A DNA stretch of 54,823 nt, taken from contig CAZWLN010000029.1 of the NCBI GenBank assembly GCA_964634885.1, positions 1 to 54,823 on the forward strand, in the 5' to 3' direction. Position numbers and translations under genes: made by a program. A model generated the notes under the pieces. The model was given only the letters and a program-made list of their open reading frames with translations, was not told the DNA's origin and ran no database searches. Source of the DNA: DAINRZ01 sp964634885. GTDB lineage: Bacteria; Bacteroidota; Ignavibacteria; Kapaibacteriales; UBA2268. Every line of letters begins with the position of its first letter. The stretch's first letter is position 1. Below are positions 1 through 7,255 of the stretch, piece by piece.

Positions 1-244
1 GCTGGTTGTCGGTGGCTGGTTGCTGGTGGTCAGTGGCTGGTGGTCGGTGGCTGGTGGCTGGTGGTCGGTGGCTGGTTGCTGGTGGTTAGTGGCTGGTTGC
101 TGGTGGTCGGTGGCTGGTTGCTGGTGGTCGGTTGCTGGTGGTCGGTGGTCGGTGACTGGTGATTGGTGGCTGGTGGTTAGTGGCTGGTGGTTAGTGGCTG
201 GTTGCTGGTTGTCGGTGGCTGGTGGTCGGTTGCTGGTAGGGTGT
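1..244. repeat. Heptamer tandem array (GCTGGTG / GTCGGTG / GTTAGTG)
   Basis: From the first base the sequence runs in perfect 7-base phase for about 34 units. The main units are GCTGGTG, GCTGGTT, GTCGGTG and GTTAGTG. The phase never slips, although individual bases vary, which points to old slippage followed by point mutation. The G-rich strand is the plus strand. Because 7 is not a multiple of 3, the array stays open in one frame and yields a Trp/Val/Gly-rich pseudo-peptide that I do not regard as a gene. The same heptamer occurs in the same orientation at the right end of the window. Confidence 0.93.
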
Positions 245-280
245 AAATAATGATTTTTTTATAGATTTTTTGAAAAGATT

Positions 281-673
281 ATGAAAAAGTTATACTTAGC
301 GGCATTCATTCTATTGTGCTTAATGGTAGTATATTTACTATTTGAAATTCATGTTTTTGACTATTCAAATAATATTGAATTGTATTCAATATACTTTCTT
401 GTTGTCTTGTTGATTAACTGGTTTCTAATTGGGAAAAAAGAGAATCGAAGAAAAGCGTTAAGCATTCTAATGTATATTTCCGAGGTTTGTTTCTTTCTGT
501 ATTTATTATTTGTGTGGCAATTGTATGATGATTCGTTTCATCAGTACAAATTATTTGTTTTACCGGCAAATGTTTTATTATGTATCAATTGTTTTTTGAT
601 GTTTAAAACTAATATTGATAATGCAAAAAGGAAAAAGTCCGATCAGCCCTCTGTTTTTCCTGAGACGAAGTAA
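281..673 (+). CDS. Small polytopic membrane protein, unknown function
   Basis: This is a 130-residue protein with four hydrophobic segments, roughly residues 4-22, 35-50, 62-80 and 93-109. Charged loops separate them and the C-terminus is lysine-rich. I do not recognise a family. It is more A+T-rich than the housekeeping genes nearby, and its start lies about 36 bases after the heptamer array, so changes in array length could alter its promoter region. There is only a weak purine stretch before the ATG. The frame is open throughout and the hydrophobic pattern is regular, so a real gene is likely, but it could be a poorly conserved lineage-specific ORF. Confidence 0.6.
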   Translation: MKKLYLAAFILLCLMVVYLLFEIHVFDYSNNIELYSIYFLVVLLINWFLIGKKENRRKALSILMYISEVCFFLYLLFVWQLYDDSFHQYKLFVLPANVLLCINCFLMFKTNIDNAKRKKSDQPSVFPETK

Positions 674-729
674 AGAGACCAGTTGAAAAATTGGGTTGAA
701 GAGTCATATTAGGGTAATAAAAAAAGCAG

Positions 730-803
730 TACGCCTGCAGGGATTCGAACCCCGAACCTCCTGATCCGTAGTCAGGTGCTCTATCCAATTGAGCTACAGG
801 CGC
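730..803 (-). tRNA. tRNA-Arg (anticodon ACG)
   Basis: Read on the minus strand, this folds as a complete cloverleaf. The acceptor strands are GCGCCTG and CAGGCGT (one G-U pair at the end), and the D-arm contains TAGCTCAATTGGATAGAGC. The anticodon stem CCTGA/TCAGG has loop CTACGGA, giving anticodon ACG, and the T-arm carries TTCGAAT. CCA is not encoded. The gene begins only 14 bases after the rpsT stop on the same strand, so the two are probably transcribed together and the tRNA is released by processing. A run of seven T follows the 3' end and probably stops transcription. Confidence 0.95.
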
Positions 804-817
804 TTATAAATAGACTA

Positions 818-1087
818 CTACTGTGCTTTTTCTTTCTTCAGCGAAAATACATATTTCGAAAGTGAAGACTTCTTGTTTGCAGCCATATTCTTGTGGAATA
901 CGCCTTTAGCGGCTACTCTGTCAAGGATGCTTGCTGCTTTCTTCAAATTCTCAAATCCTTCGTCGAAAGTCTTCGATTCCCTTACCGCCCTGATTGCCAA
1001 CTTCGCTGATTTCTTGTTCAGCCTGTTGTAAAGCTTATTTTTTCTTGTCTGCCTTATGCGCTTTATCGCCGATTTATGGTGCGCCAT
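818..1087 (-). CDS. rpsT: 30S ribosomal protein S20
   Basis: This 89-residue, lysine/arginine-rich helical protein begins MAHHKSAIKRIRQTRKNKL, the classic S20 opening, and contains the family pattern around VAAKGVFHKNMAANKKSSLS. S20 binds 16S rRNA early in assembly of the small subunit. Length matches the family (about 85-90). The gene has its own promoter about 35 bases upstream and is followed after 14 bases by tRNA-Arg, so it seems to form a two-gene unit with the tRNA. Confidence 0.97.
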   Translation of the reverse strand: MAHHKSAIKRIRQTRKNKLYNRLNKKSAKLAIRAVRESKTFDEGFENLKKAASILDRVAAKGVFHKNMAANKKSSLSKYVFSLKKEKAQ

Positions 1088-1127
1088 ATAACCTTAACTA
1101 TATTAATAAACAAATTTTTACGAACTA

Positions 1128-1158
1128 CAAAAATATAACATTTTATCTTTTTATCAAA
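1128..1158 (-). promoter_or_regulatory. Bacteroidota-type promoter for rpsT
   Basis: On the minus strand a TTTG is followed after 19 bases by TATTTTTG, matching the Bacteroidota consensus TTTG-N(17-23)-TAnnTTTG. A start about 6-7 bases further would leave a leader of about 35 bases before the rpsT ATG. The same layout appears before rpmB and nusA, which strengthens all three calls. Confidence 0.65.
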
Positions 1159-1167
1159 ATTTTTCTT

Positions 1168-1359
1168 CTAAAAAATATTTCCACAGACAAACTGAAGGAA
1201 GAATTGTCCGGTCGATGGTTGGCCGGTGTTAAAGGCCAGGGGGAGTCTGCCGGTTTCGTCATAGCAACGATAAAGTGCAGGCGTTGCAAGAGTTAAAGCC
1301 AGGTCGGCTTCTGTTCCCGGAATGATGGCATTGCCGTTTTTGCTGCCGACAATCCGGTC
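1168..1359 (-). pseudogene. Possible remnant of a decayed gene
   Basis: In the A+T-rich gap upstream of rpsT is a GC-richer patch that stays open for about 64 codons on the minus strand. It reads like normal protein (for example GTEADLALTLATPALYRCYD) and ends at TAG. There is no ATG, GTG or TTG start in frame, and a stop lies directly upstream. It may be the 3' end of a lost gene, or a chance open frame. I do not recognise a family, and nothing else was seen in this roughly 390-base gap apart from the rpsT promoter. Confidence 0.25.
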
Positions 1360-1480
1360 TCATTATTATTTTTAAAAAAGAAAATTTCTCTTTATTAAGT
1401 GAGGCGAAAATCATATATTGTCGGGTATAAAAAAATTCTTTGAAATAGTTGTTATCAACACATTATTGGAGGGCTGCCCC

Positions 1481-2089
1481 ATGAAATTTACGAAAGAGTA
1501 CAACGTGTTGGTGATTGCGGGACAGTGGAACAGGAGCATCTTCAGCTCTGACTGGGTCAAGAAATACCTGCTTCCCGACGAGGACCTGCAAGTCGAATAC
1601 CCCATGGATGTGGACGGATTCTACAGGATATCCACTCCCGAAATGCGCATCTATACCTGGGAGAACAAGCTGTTTTTTACTATATGCAAGCATGAAGACA
1701 GTGTGTTTTACAAGGTACGGGACATTGCCCTGAAAATTACAGACCTGCTGCCTCACACTCCAGTCTCTGCCTTCGGCATCAATTATATCTTCGAAGCCCC
1801 CCTTAAAGGAAAGCTGGAAGAGGTTTTCAAACTCGCTGACGAACCCGAGTTCATCACACAGAAGTTTCCCTACCAGACCCTGTGCATCAAACGCAGCTTC
1901 CAGGTGAATAACCACACCCTGAACATGTCTTTGAGCAAAGTGGAGAAAACATGCCGCATGGAGTTCAATTACCATTACCCGATTGAGAATCTGGACGACT
2001 TCAGGGAACGTTTTGAAAACGAACTGTTCATGAAACTGAAAGCGGACACTCTTCTGCTGATAAAAGAATTGTACGGGCTGACTTTGTAG
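1481..2089 (+). CDS. Conserved-looking cytoplasmic protein, unknown function
   Basis: The product has 202 residues from this start. I prefer this ATG over an upstream in-frame one because TTGGAGGG sits at a good ribosome-binding distance in front of it, while the upstream one has no such site. There is no signal peptide or membrane segment. The sequence alternates beta-like stretches (LQVEYPMDVDGFYRIS, MRIYTWENKLFFTI) with a C-terminal region rich in charged helix. The layout loosely recalls a TIGR04255-like protein, but I cannot support that assignment. It stands alone between rpsT (divergent) and rpmB. Confidence 0.75.
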   Translation: MKFTKEYNVLVIAGQWNRSIFSSDWVKKYLLPDEDLQVEYPMDVDGFYRISTPEMRIYTWENKLFFTICKHEDSVFYKVRDIALKITDLLPHTPVSAFGINYIFEAPLKGKLEEVFKLADEPEFITQKFPYQTLCIKRSFQVNNHTLNMSLSKVEKTCRMEFNYHYPIENLDDFRERFENELFMKLKADTLLLIKELYGLTL

Positions 2090-2250
2090 TATTGAAGTAT
2101 TACTGATTTTTTTTTGAATCGCCTCTGAAACAGGCGCCGATTGAGCGTACAACTGCTGTTTTCCTGCGGCAGGAGAGGGTGGCCGTCGGTTTTAGCAGCC
2201 CAATAATTTCAGCATTCCCGAAGAAAAAATGAATGCCGATGAAAATTTGA

Positions 2251-2282
2251 TTTGACTATTTTAAATTAAATCATTAATTTTG
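2251..2282 (+). promoter_or_regulatory. Bacteroidota-type promoter for rpmB
   Basis: TTTG is followed by exactly 20 bases and then TAATTTTG, a full match to the TTTG-N(17-23)-TAnnTTTG consensus. It lies 45 bases before the rpmB ATG. The -7 element and the spacing are identical to those of the nusA promoter. Confidence 0.75.
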
Positions 2283-2327
2283 TTGTTCTTATTTGAAAAT
2301 AAGTTGTAAATATAAGGAATAAATAAA

Positions 2328-2552
2328 ATGGCAAGAAGATGTGAAATAACAGGAACGACAGTGATGACGGGTAACAATGTCTCACATGCCCACAACAAAA
2401 CAAGACGCCGTTTCCTGCCCAACCTGCAGAAGAAAAGAATCTGGCTGCCCGAGGAAAAATGCTTTGTAACAATCAAAGCTACTGCCAAGGCTCTGAAAAC
2501 AATTGATAAGATCGGATTCAAAGCTGCCGTCAAGAAATACCAGGCAGACTAA
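2328..2552 (+). CDS. rpmB: 50S ribosomal protein L28
   Basis: This 74-residue protein begins MARRCEITGTTVMTGNNVSH and has the L28 core HNKTRRRFLPNLQKKRIW, which contacts 23S rRNA. The length is normal for L28. An AAGGA lies before the ATG at suitable spacing. The gene is a single-gene unit, with its own promoter upstream and a strong intrinsic terminator 20 bases downstream. No rpmG follows, unlike in many genomes. Confidence 0.97.
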   Translation: MARRCEITGTTVMTGNNVSHAHNKTRRRFLPNLQKKRIWLPEEKCFVTIKATAKALKTIDKIGFKAAVKKYQAD

Positions 2553-2573
2553 GATTTTCAAATCTAACAAAAG

Positions 2574-2601
2574 AAGCCTCTCATTACGGGAGGCTTTTTT
2601 T
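2574..2601 (+). terminator. Intrinsic terminator after rpmB
   Basis: AAGCCTC and GAGGCTT form a 7-bp stem around a 9-base loop, followed directly by a run of seven T. Confidence 0.9.
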
Positions 2602-2620
2602 GTATATATACCCTTCTTCC

Positions 2621-3109
2621 TTACTTCTCCCCGAACTTCATTCCTTTGTCCATACGCTCTAAGAACGACTCAATTCTTGCCGACCTGGTCTCAGCCTTTT
2701 TTGCCGACCCGATCCAGCGGATATATTCTTTCCTGTTAGTGTAAGACATCTTTTCGTAAAACGCCTTTGCTTTAGGCGCCTGTTCTAACCTTTCCGACAC
2801 GTCGTCGGGAACGTCAACGGTTCTTTCTTCGCTGTCTCTTGTAACTTCTACCACTACCTCGTCGCCAAATGTTTTATTCAGTTTTGATCTTATGTCTTTT
2901 GTGATGCCGAGCAGGTGGCAGCCGGAACCCATCTTTGCCAGGCTTCCGCGGTACCCGATTGTACCGTCGAATAATGCTTTGATCTTAACCTGGCCTTTTA
3001 CGCCGTACAACTCCTGAACGTCGAAAGGAAACCTGATATAGGCCCCGTCGATGTCAGGTGTCTTCTCGATGGTTGCCGTAAAATGTACTCTCTCGCCTGC
3101 TATTGCCAT
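2621..3109 (-). CDS. DUF1905 / YdeI-OmdA-like protein
   Basis: The 162-residue product has two parts. An N-terminal DUF1905-like beta-barrel (residues about 5-85) carries the pattern GAYIRFPFDV near residue 22, then KIKALFDGTIGYRGSLAKMG and HLLGITKDIRSKL. A C-terminal helical tail (about 105-160) has the YdeI/OmdA-type pattern AFYEKMSYTNRKEYIRWI with SAKKAETRSARI. Related proteins are named bacteriocin-protection or OmpD-associated, but their biochemistry is unclear. I chose the ATG preceded by AGGGG over an upstream one, because the upstream extension would translate the pnp terminator. It lies downstream of pnp on the same strand but is separated by that terminator. Confidence 0.85.
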   Translation of the reverse strand: MAIAGERVHFTATIEKTPDIDGAYIRFPFDVQELYGVKGQVKIKALFDGTIGYRGSLAKMGSGCHLLGITKDIRSKLNKTFGDEVVVEVTRDSEERTVDVPDDVSERLEQAPKAKAFYEKMSYTNRKEYIRWIGSAKKAETRSARIESFLERMDKGMKFGEK

Positions 3110-3132
3110 TGCTTTCACCCCTGCATCAAATG

Positions 3133-3168
3133 AAAAAGGGTACACTCCTTTGCAGAAGAGTACCCTTT
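3133..3168 (-). terminator. Intrinsic terminator after pnp
   Basis: On the minus strand AAAGGGTAC pairs with GTACCCTTT around a 16-base loop and is followed by a T run. It lies 21 bases past the pnp stop and closes the nusA-to-pnp cluster. Confidence 0.85.
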
Positions 3169-3189
3169 GTATCAATTCGTTAATAACTG

Positions 3190-5739
3190 CTATTCATTGT
3201 CGCTGAAGTCGAAGGTCATCAACTCCGAAAGGTCATCGTGTCCGCCGCGTGTGTCCTTTGGCTCGCTGCTATGATCGTCTTTACGCTCGCGGGGTTCATG
3301 GCGGTCTTCCCTGTGCCTGTCGTCACTGTGTTCCCTGTCGGGCCTGTCGTCCCTGCGGTCACGGTCGGGCCTGTCGTCCCTGCGGTCGCGGTCGTGCCTG
3401 TCGTCCCTTCGGTCGCGGTCGTCTCTGCGGTCGCGGTCGTACCTGTCGTCCCTTCGGTCACGGTCATACCTGTCGTCCCTGCGCCTGTCGTCTCTGCGGT
3501 CGCGGTCGTCTCTGCGGTCACGGTCATACCTGTCGTCCCTGCGTTGAGGCCTGCCGCCGTCCCTTGAACCGGGCCTGCCGCCCCTGTCTCTGCTGCCGCT
3601 GTCACGGCGTTCTCTCATGTATGTGGACGGGTCGTCGCTTTCGACAGCTTTGATGCTCAGGTCGAACTTGCCTTCGCGAGTAATGCCGATGAGCCTGACC
3701 TCGACGCTGTCGCCTGCACTGTACTGGCTGGTGAAAGCCCTGGGGTTGTCGCCGGGAATCTGGGACAAGTGAACGAGGCCTTTTTTCTTGGGAAGGAATT
3801 CAACGATTAAACCGAGTCCTTCTCTGGCTTCCAGTACTGTGCCGGTGTACAGGTCGCCGACAGCGGGTTTCTTGATAATTGAATTTATTATCTGGACTGC
3901 CATGTCGCTGGCTTCCTGGGAAGTGGCAGCGATGATGACGGTTCCGTCGTCGTCGATGTTGATGTCTGTGCCGGTCTTGGCAACAATGCCCCTGATGGTT
4001 TCGCCGCCGGGCCCGATGATGGCGCCGATGGTGTCAACCGGTACGGATATTATTGTAAACCTGGGGGCAAAGGGTGACAGTTCGGTGTTGGGTGTGTCGA
4101 TGACTTCGTCCATCTTGTTAAGGATGTGCATCCTGCCGTCGTGTGCCTGGAGCAGCGCTTTTCTCATAATGTCGATGGAGATGCCTTCGATCTTGATGTC
4201 CATCTGGCATGCCGTGATGCCGTCCCTGGTGCCTGTAACCTTGAAGTCCATGTCGCCGAGGTGGTCTTCGTCGCCTAAGATGTCGCTCAGTATGGCAACC
4301 TGGTCTCCTTCTTTGATGAGTCCCATTGCGATGCCGGAGACTGCTTTCTTCATCGGCACACCGGCCTGGAAGAGTGCAAGGCTGCCTGCGCAAACGGTTG
4401 CCATCGACGATGAGCCGTTAGACTCGAGTATGTCGGAGACTACCCTGAGTGTATATGGGAATTCGGATTCGGGAGGAAGCATATTCTTCAGTGCTCTTTC
4501 TGCAAGGTTACCGTGGCCGATCTCGCGCCTGCCGAGGCCGAGCCTCTTGACTTCACCCGTCGAGAAGGGGGGGAAGTTGTAGTGAAGCATGAACCTGTTG
4601 GTGAAGACGGGAAGCAGGCCGTCGATCATCTGCTGGTCGTTTTTGGAGCCAAGAGTGAGGGACGTCAGACTCTGTGTTTCGCCGCGTGTGAACAATGCCG
4701 AGCCGTGAGCCCTGGGCAGGATGCCCGTTTCGATTGTAATTGGCCTGACAACATCGAGCTGTCTGCCGTCGAGGCGTTTGTGGTCTTCGAGGATCATCCG
4801 GCGCATCTCATATTTCTCAATGTTGTCGAGGATGGTGTCCGTATTTTTCTCGAAATTGAAGTCTTCCCAGCCTTCTTTTTCGGAATAGTCTGCCTTGACT
4901 TTCTCCACAGCCTTTTCTCTCAGGGCTTTTCTGGTGGCCGAGCGTTCTTTCTTGGTCGTAACCTTTTGTATATATTCGGTGAGTTCGGGAGTAATGAATT
5001 CCCTGATGTTATCGACGAGTTCCTGTGGAGGCTGGTTTTCGGCATATTCTCTTTTTTCTTTGCCGGCGAGTTCCAGGAGCTGCAACTGCAGGTTGTTCAA
5101 TATTTTAATGTTCTCATGTGCAAATTCGAGGGCTTCGAGGAATTCTTCCTCTGTAATCTCTTTACATTCGCCTTCAACCATGTTAATGGAAGTAGTGGTT
5201 CCTGAAACCGTTAGGTCAATGTCCGATTCTTTCAATTGTTCAACGGAGGGGTTGATGATCAGCTGACCGTCAATCCTGCCGACAGTTACTTCCGAGATGG
5301 GGCCGTTGAAGGGTATGTCCGAGATGAGGAGTGAGGCGGAAGCGCCTACGGCTCCCAGGACGCCCGGGTCAACATCGGGATCGAATGAGTAAACTGTTGC
5401 AATGATCTGTGTCTCGTAGCGCCATGTTTCGGGTACAAGCGGCCTGATGGGCCTGTCAATCAATCGTGCTGATAATACTTCGCGGTCAGAAGGTCTGGTC
5501 TCTCTTTTCATGAATCCCCCGGGGATTTTGCCGGCTGAAGCGGTTTTCTCTCTGTATTCTACCTGGAGGGGTAAATAGTCGATCTCGGGGCTTTCTTTTT
5601 CGGATGCTGTTGTTGTAACGAGTACCATTGTGTCGCCGCAGCGAACTAACACGGAACCGCCGGCGAATTTGGCCAATCTGCCTGTCTCAAGCGAGAACTC
5701 TTTGCCGTGGAAATCGACGCTTACTGTTTGTTTACTCAT
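3190..5739 (-). CDS. pnp: Polynucleotide phosphorylase with long Arg/Asp-rich tail
   Basis: PNPase degrades RNA 3'-to-5' with phosphate and can add nucleotides in reverse. The order is a first RNase PH domain (about residues 10-145), an all-helical linker, a catalytic second RNase PH domain (about 315-545, with HLGDMDFKVTGT), a KH domain (GPGGETIRGI near 575) and an S1 domain (about 630-700). At 849 residues it is about 145 longer than usual. The extra part (about 705-849) is a tail of RDDR/RRDDRYDRD units ending in an acidic DDLSELMTFDFSDNE. Such charged tails are probably disordered and may bind RNA or protein partners. The gene follows rpsO, the usual pairing, with a structured leader between. 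Confidence 0.97.
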   Translation of the reverse strand: MSKQTVSVDFHGKEFSLETGRLAKFAGGSVLVRCGDTMVLVTTTASEKESPEIDYLPLQVEYREKTASAGKIPGGFMKRETRPSDREVLSARLIDRPIRPLVPETWRYETQIIATVYSFDPDVDPGVLGAVGASASLLISDIPFNGPISEVTVGRIDGQLIINPSVEQLKESDIDLTVSGTTTSINMVEGECKEITEEEFLEALEFAHENIKILNNLQLQLLELAGKEKREYAENQPPQELVDNIREFITPELTEYIQKVTTKKERSATRKALREKAVEKVKADYSEKEGWEDFNFEKNTDTILDNIEKYEMRRMILEDHKRLDGRQLDVVRPITIETGILPRAHGSALFTRGETQSLTSLTLGSKNDQQMIDGLLPVFTNRFMLHYNFPPFSTGEVKRLGLGRREIGHGNLAERALKNMLPPESEFPYTLRVVSDILESNGSSSMATVCAGSLALFQAGVPMKKAVSGIAMGLIKEGDQVAILSDILGDEDHLGDMDFKVTGTRDGITACQMDIKIEGISIDIMRKALLQAHDGRMHILNKMDEVIDTPNTELSPFAPRFTIISVPVDTIGAIIGPGGETIRGIVAKTGTDINIDDDGTVIIAATSQEASDMAVQIINSIIKKPAVGDLYTGTVLEAREGLGLIVEFLPKKKGLVHLSQIPGDNPRAFTSQYSAGDSVEVRLIGITREGKFDLSIKAVESDDPSTYMRERRDSGSRDRGGRPGSRDGGRPQRRDDRYDRDRRDDRDRRDDRRRDDRYDRDRRDDRYDRDRRDDRDRRDDRHDRDRRDDRPDRDRRDDRPDREHSDDRHREDRHEPRERKDDHSSEPKDTRGGHDDLSELMTFDFSDNE

Positions 5740-5776
5740 AGTTTTTCCAATAATTCTAAAACTGTCTATAATTAAC

Positions 5777-5808
5777 TACCCTGTGCGGACGTGGCCGGCT
5801 ACAGGGTA
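5777..5808 (-). promoter_or_regulatory. Hairpin in the pnp leader
   Basis: Perfect inverted repeats TACCCTGT and ACAGGGTA (8 bp) enclose a 16-base GC-rich loop, 37 bases before the pnp start. No T run follows, so it is not a terminator. In Escherichia coli the pnp leader forms a stem-loop that RNase III cuts so that PNPase can repress its own mRNA; a similar role here is inference from position only. Confidence 0.5.
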
Positions 5809-5870
5809 ACTGACTTTCATAATATATTACCGATGGCTTTCGGCGTTTTGTATTCTCCCTGAAAACGGGA

Positions 5871-5910
5871 TTCTAAAAAAAAAGCGATGAGTACAATTGA
5901 CACCGCTTTT
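5871..5910 (-). terminator. Intrinsic terminator after rpsO
   Basis: On the minus strand AAAAGCG and CGCTTTT form a 7-bp stem around a 17-base loop and run into a stretch of nine T. It sits 40 bases past the rpsO stop, so pnp expression needs read-through or its own promoter. Confidence 0.75.
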
Positions 5911-5950
5911 GATAAGAAAAAATTTTGACGGCGCTGTCGCCGCCGCTGCT

Positions 5951-6217
5951 CTATTTCCTCAGCGAAAGCTGAGCCAATATCTGACGATACCTGGTGATAT
6001 CTGTCCTGGCGAGCCAGCTCAACACTTTACGTCGCTTGCTGACAAGCTTGATCAGGCCTCTCCGGCTGGAGTTGTCTTTTTTGTGCTTCAGCAGGTGCTC
6101 GGTAAGCTCGGTTATTCTTTCGGTAAGCAAAGCTACCTGTACTTCTGCTTTACCTGTATTTGCAGCTTCTTCACCGAATTTCTTAATTATTTCTTCTTTT
6201 TTTCCCTTATTAATCAT
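5951..6217 (-). CDS. rpsO: 30S ribosomal protein S15
   Basis: The 88-residue protein contains the S15 core: TGKAEVQVALLTERITELTEHL, then LKHKKDNSSRRGLIKLVSKR and the C-terminal LSWLARTDITRYRQIL. It binds the central domain of 16S rRNA. I used the internal ATG preceded by a purine-rich GAGAAA, because it gives the family length; the longer frame would extend 20 residues into AT-rich leader. It lies between ribF and pnp, and rpsO-pnp is a widely conserved pair. Confidence 0.97.
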   Translation of the reverse strand: MINKGKKEEIIKKFGEEAANTGKAEVQVALLTERITELTEHLLKHKKDNSSRRGLIKLVSKRRKVLSWLARTDITRYRQILAQLSLRK

Positions 6218-6273
6218 TTTCTCATACCTATTTTTTTTTGATATTAAAGAATTACAAATATAAGTATATTTTT

Positions 6274-7233
6274 TCAACCGGAAAAATTATTTTTATATAT
6301 TAGCTCAATGAATTCATTACATTTATCCCTGTCGGCTTCCAACTGGTTCAGAAATACTTCTAAGTTCGGGAATTTTTGTTCTCCGCGAAGGAATTTCAGG
6401 AAATTCACGGTTACCGTCTTGTTGTATATATTGCCGGTGAAATTCAACAGATGGACTTCCAAGGTGCGGAAGGAGTCGTCTGTGAAGGTAGGCCTGGTGC
6501 CGATGTTTGCCATCCCGAAATAAAGGTCGCCGTTTATCTGCATACTGACAAAATACACTCCGTTGCCCGGCAGCAGCTTGTTCGGATGGGAAGACTGTAT
6601 GTTCGCTGTCGGGAAACCCAGTTTGGCGCCACGGTGGTCGCCGCTAACGACTTTACCTTCGAGGAAGTATTCATAGCCCAGCATGGAGTTTGCTTTTTCA
6701 AGACTGCCTTCGAGAAGCTCGTGCCTGATCTTTGTGCTCGATACCGAATTGTCGTTCTCGCTGTACTGGGAAAGCCTCTCTACTTTGAAGTCCAGTTCCC
6801 TGCCGAGGTTGTCCAGCAGGTCGCTGTTGCCCTGCCTGTCTTTGCCGAAGAAATGGTCATAGCCGATGAGTATCCTGCTCATTCCGACTTTCTCGCAGAG
6901 GTATTGCCTGACAAAGTCTTCGGGCGAAGTACGCGAGAATTCATAGGAAAAAGGAATGATCAGCACTTCTTCGACACCAAAACGCTCGAACAGTTTTAAC
7001 CTTTCCTGTATTGTTGTTAACAGGTATATCGGTTTCCTGTCGTTTGTCTGGAGTACTGTCTGGGGGTGGGGATGAAATGTCAGCGCTATTGCACGGCAGC
7101 CTTCCCGGCGGGAAACTTCTGTAAGCCTGTCGAGGACAATCCTGTGTCCCTTGTGCACGCCGTCGAAAGTACCGATTGTCAATACGGTCCTCGGGTCCTT
7201 CCTGATTTCTTCGAATGATTTATGTACTTTCAT
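6274..7233 (-). CDS. ribF: Bifunctional riboflavin kinase / FAD synthetase
   Basis: The 319-residue enzyme makes FMN from riboflavin and then FAD from FMN. The N-terminal adenylyltransferase domain (about residues 15-180) has TIGTFDGVHKGHR near 20 and the ISSTKIR-like SSTKIRHELLEG near 165. The C-terminal flavokinase domain (about 185-310) has GAKLGFPTANI and GVYFVSM, followed by FGMANIGTRPTF. Length is typical for RibF. It lies between truB and rpsO, a neighbourhood seen in many bacteria, and the 22-base gap to truB suggests co-transcription. Confidence 0.97.
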   Translation of the reverse strand: MKVHKSFEEIRKDPRTVLTIGTFDGVHKGHRIVLDRLTEVSRREGCRAIALTFHPHPQTVLQTNDRKPIYLLTTIQERLKLFERFGVEEVLIIPFSYEFSRTSPEDFVRQYLCEKVGMSRILIGYDHFFGKDRQGNSDLLDNLGRELDFKVERLSQYSENDNSVSSTKIRHELLEGSLEKANSMLGYEYFLEGKVVSGDHRGAKLGFPTANIQSSHPNKLLPGNGVYFVSMQINGDLYFGMANIGTRPTFTDDSFRTLEVHLLNFTGNIYNKTVTVNFLKFLRGEQKFPNLEVFLNQLEADRDKCNEFIELIYKNNFSG

Positions 7234-7255
7234 TTCTTTTCAGCTATTTATATTA

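Noticed and set aside
20..250. Open frame giving a Trp/Val/Ala/Gly repeat peptide
   Set aside because: It is the translation of the heptamer array, with 21-base periodicity, no ribosome-binding site and no sensible protein composition.
3238..3653. Val/Pro/Ala-rich and Cys/Arg-rich plus-strand frames
   Set aside because: They are antisense readings of the repetitive Arg/Asp tail of pnp; the minus-strand frame is continuous with the enzyme.
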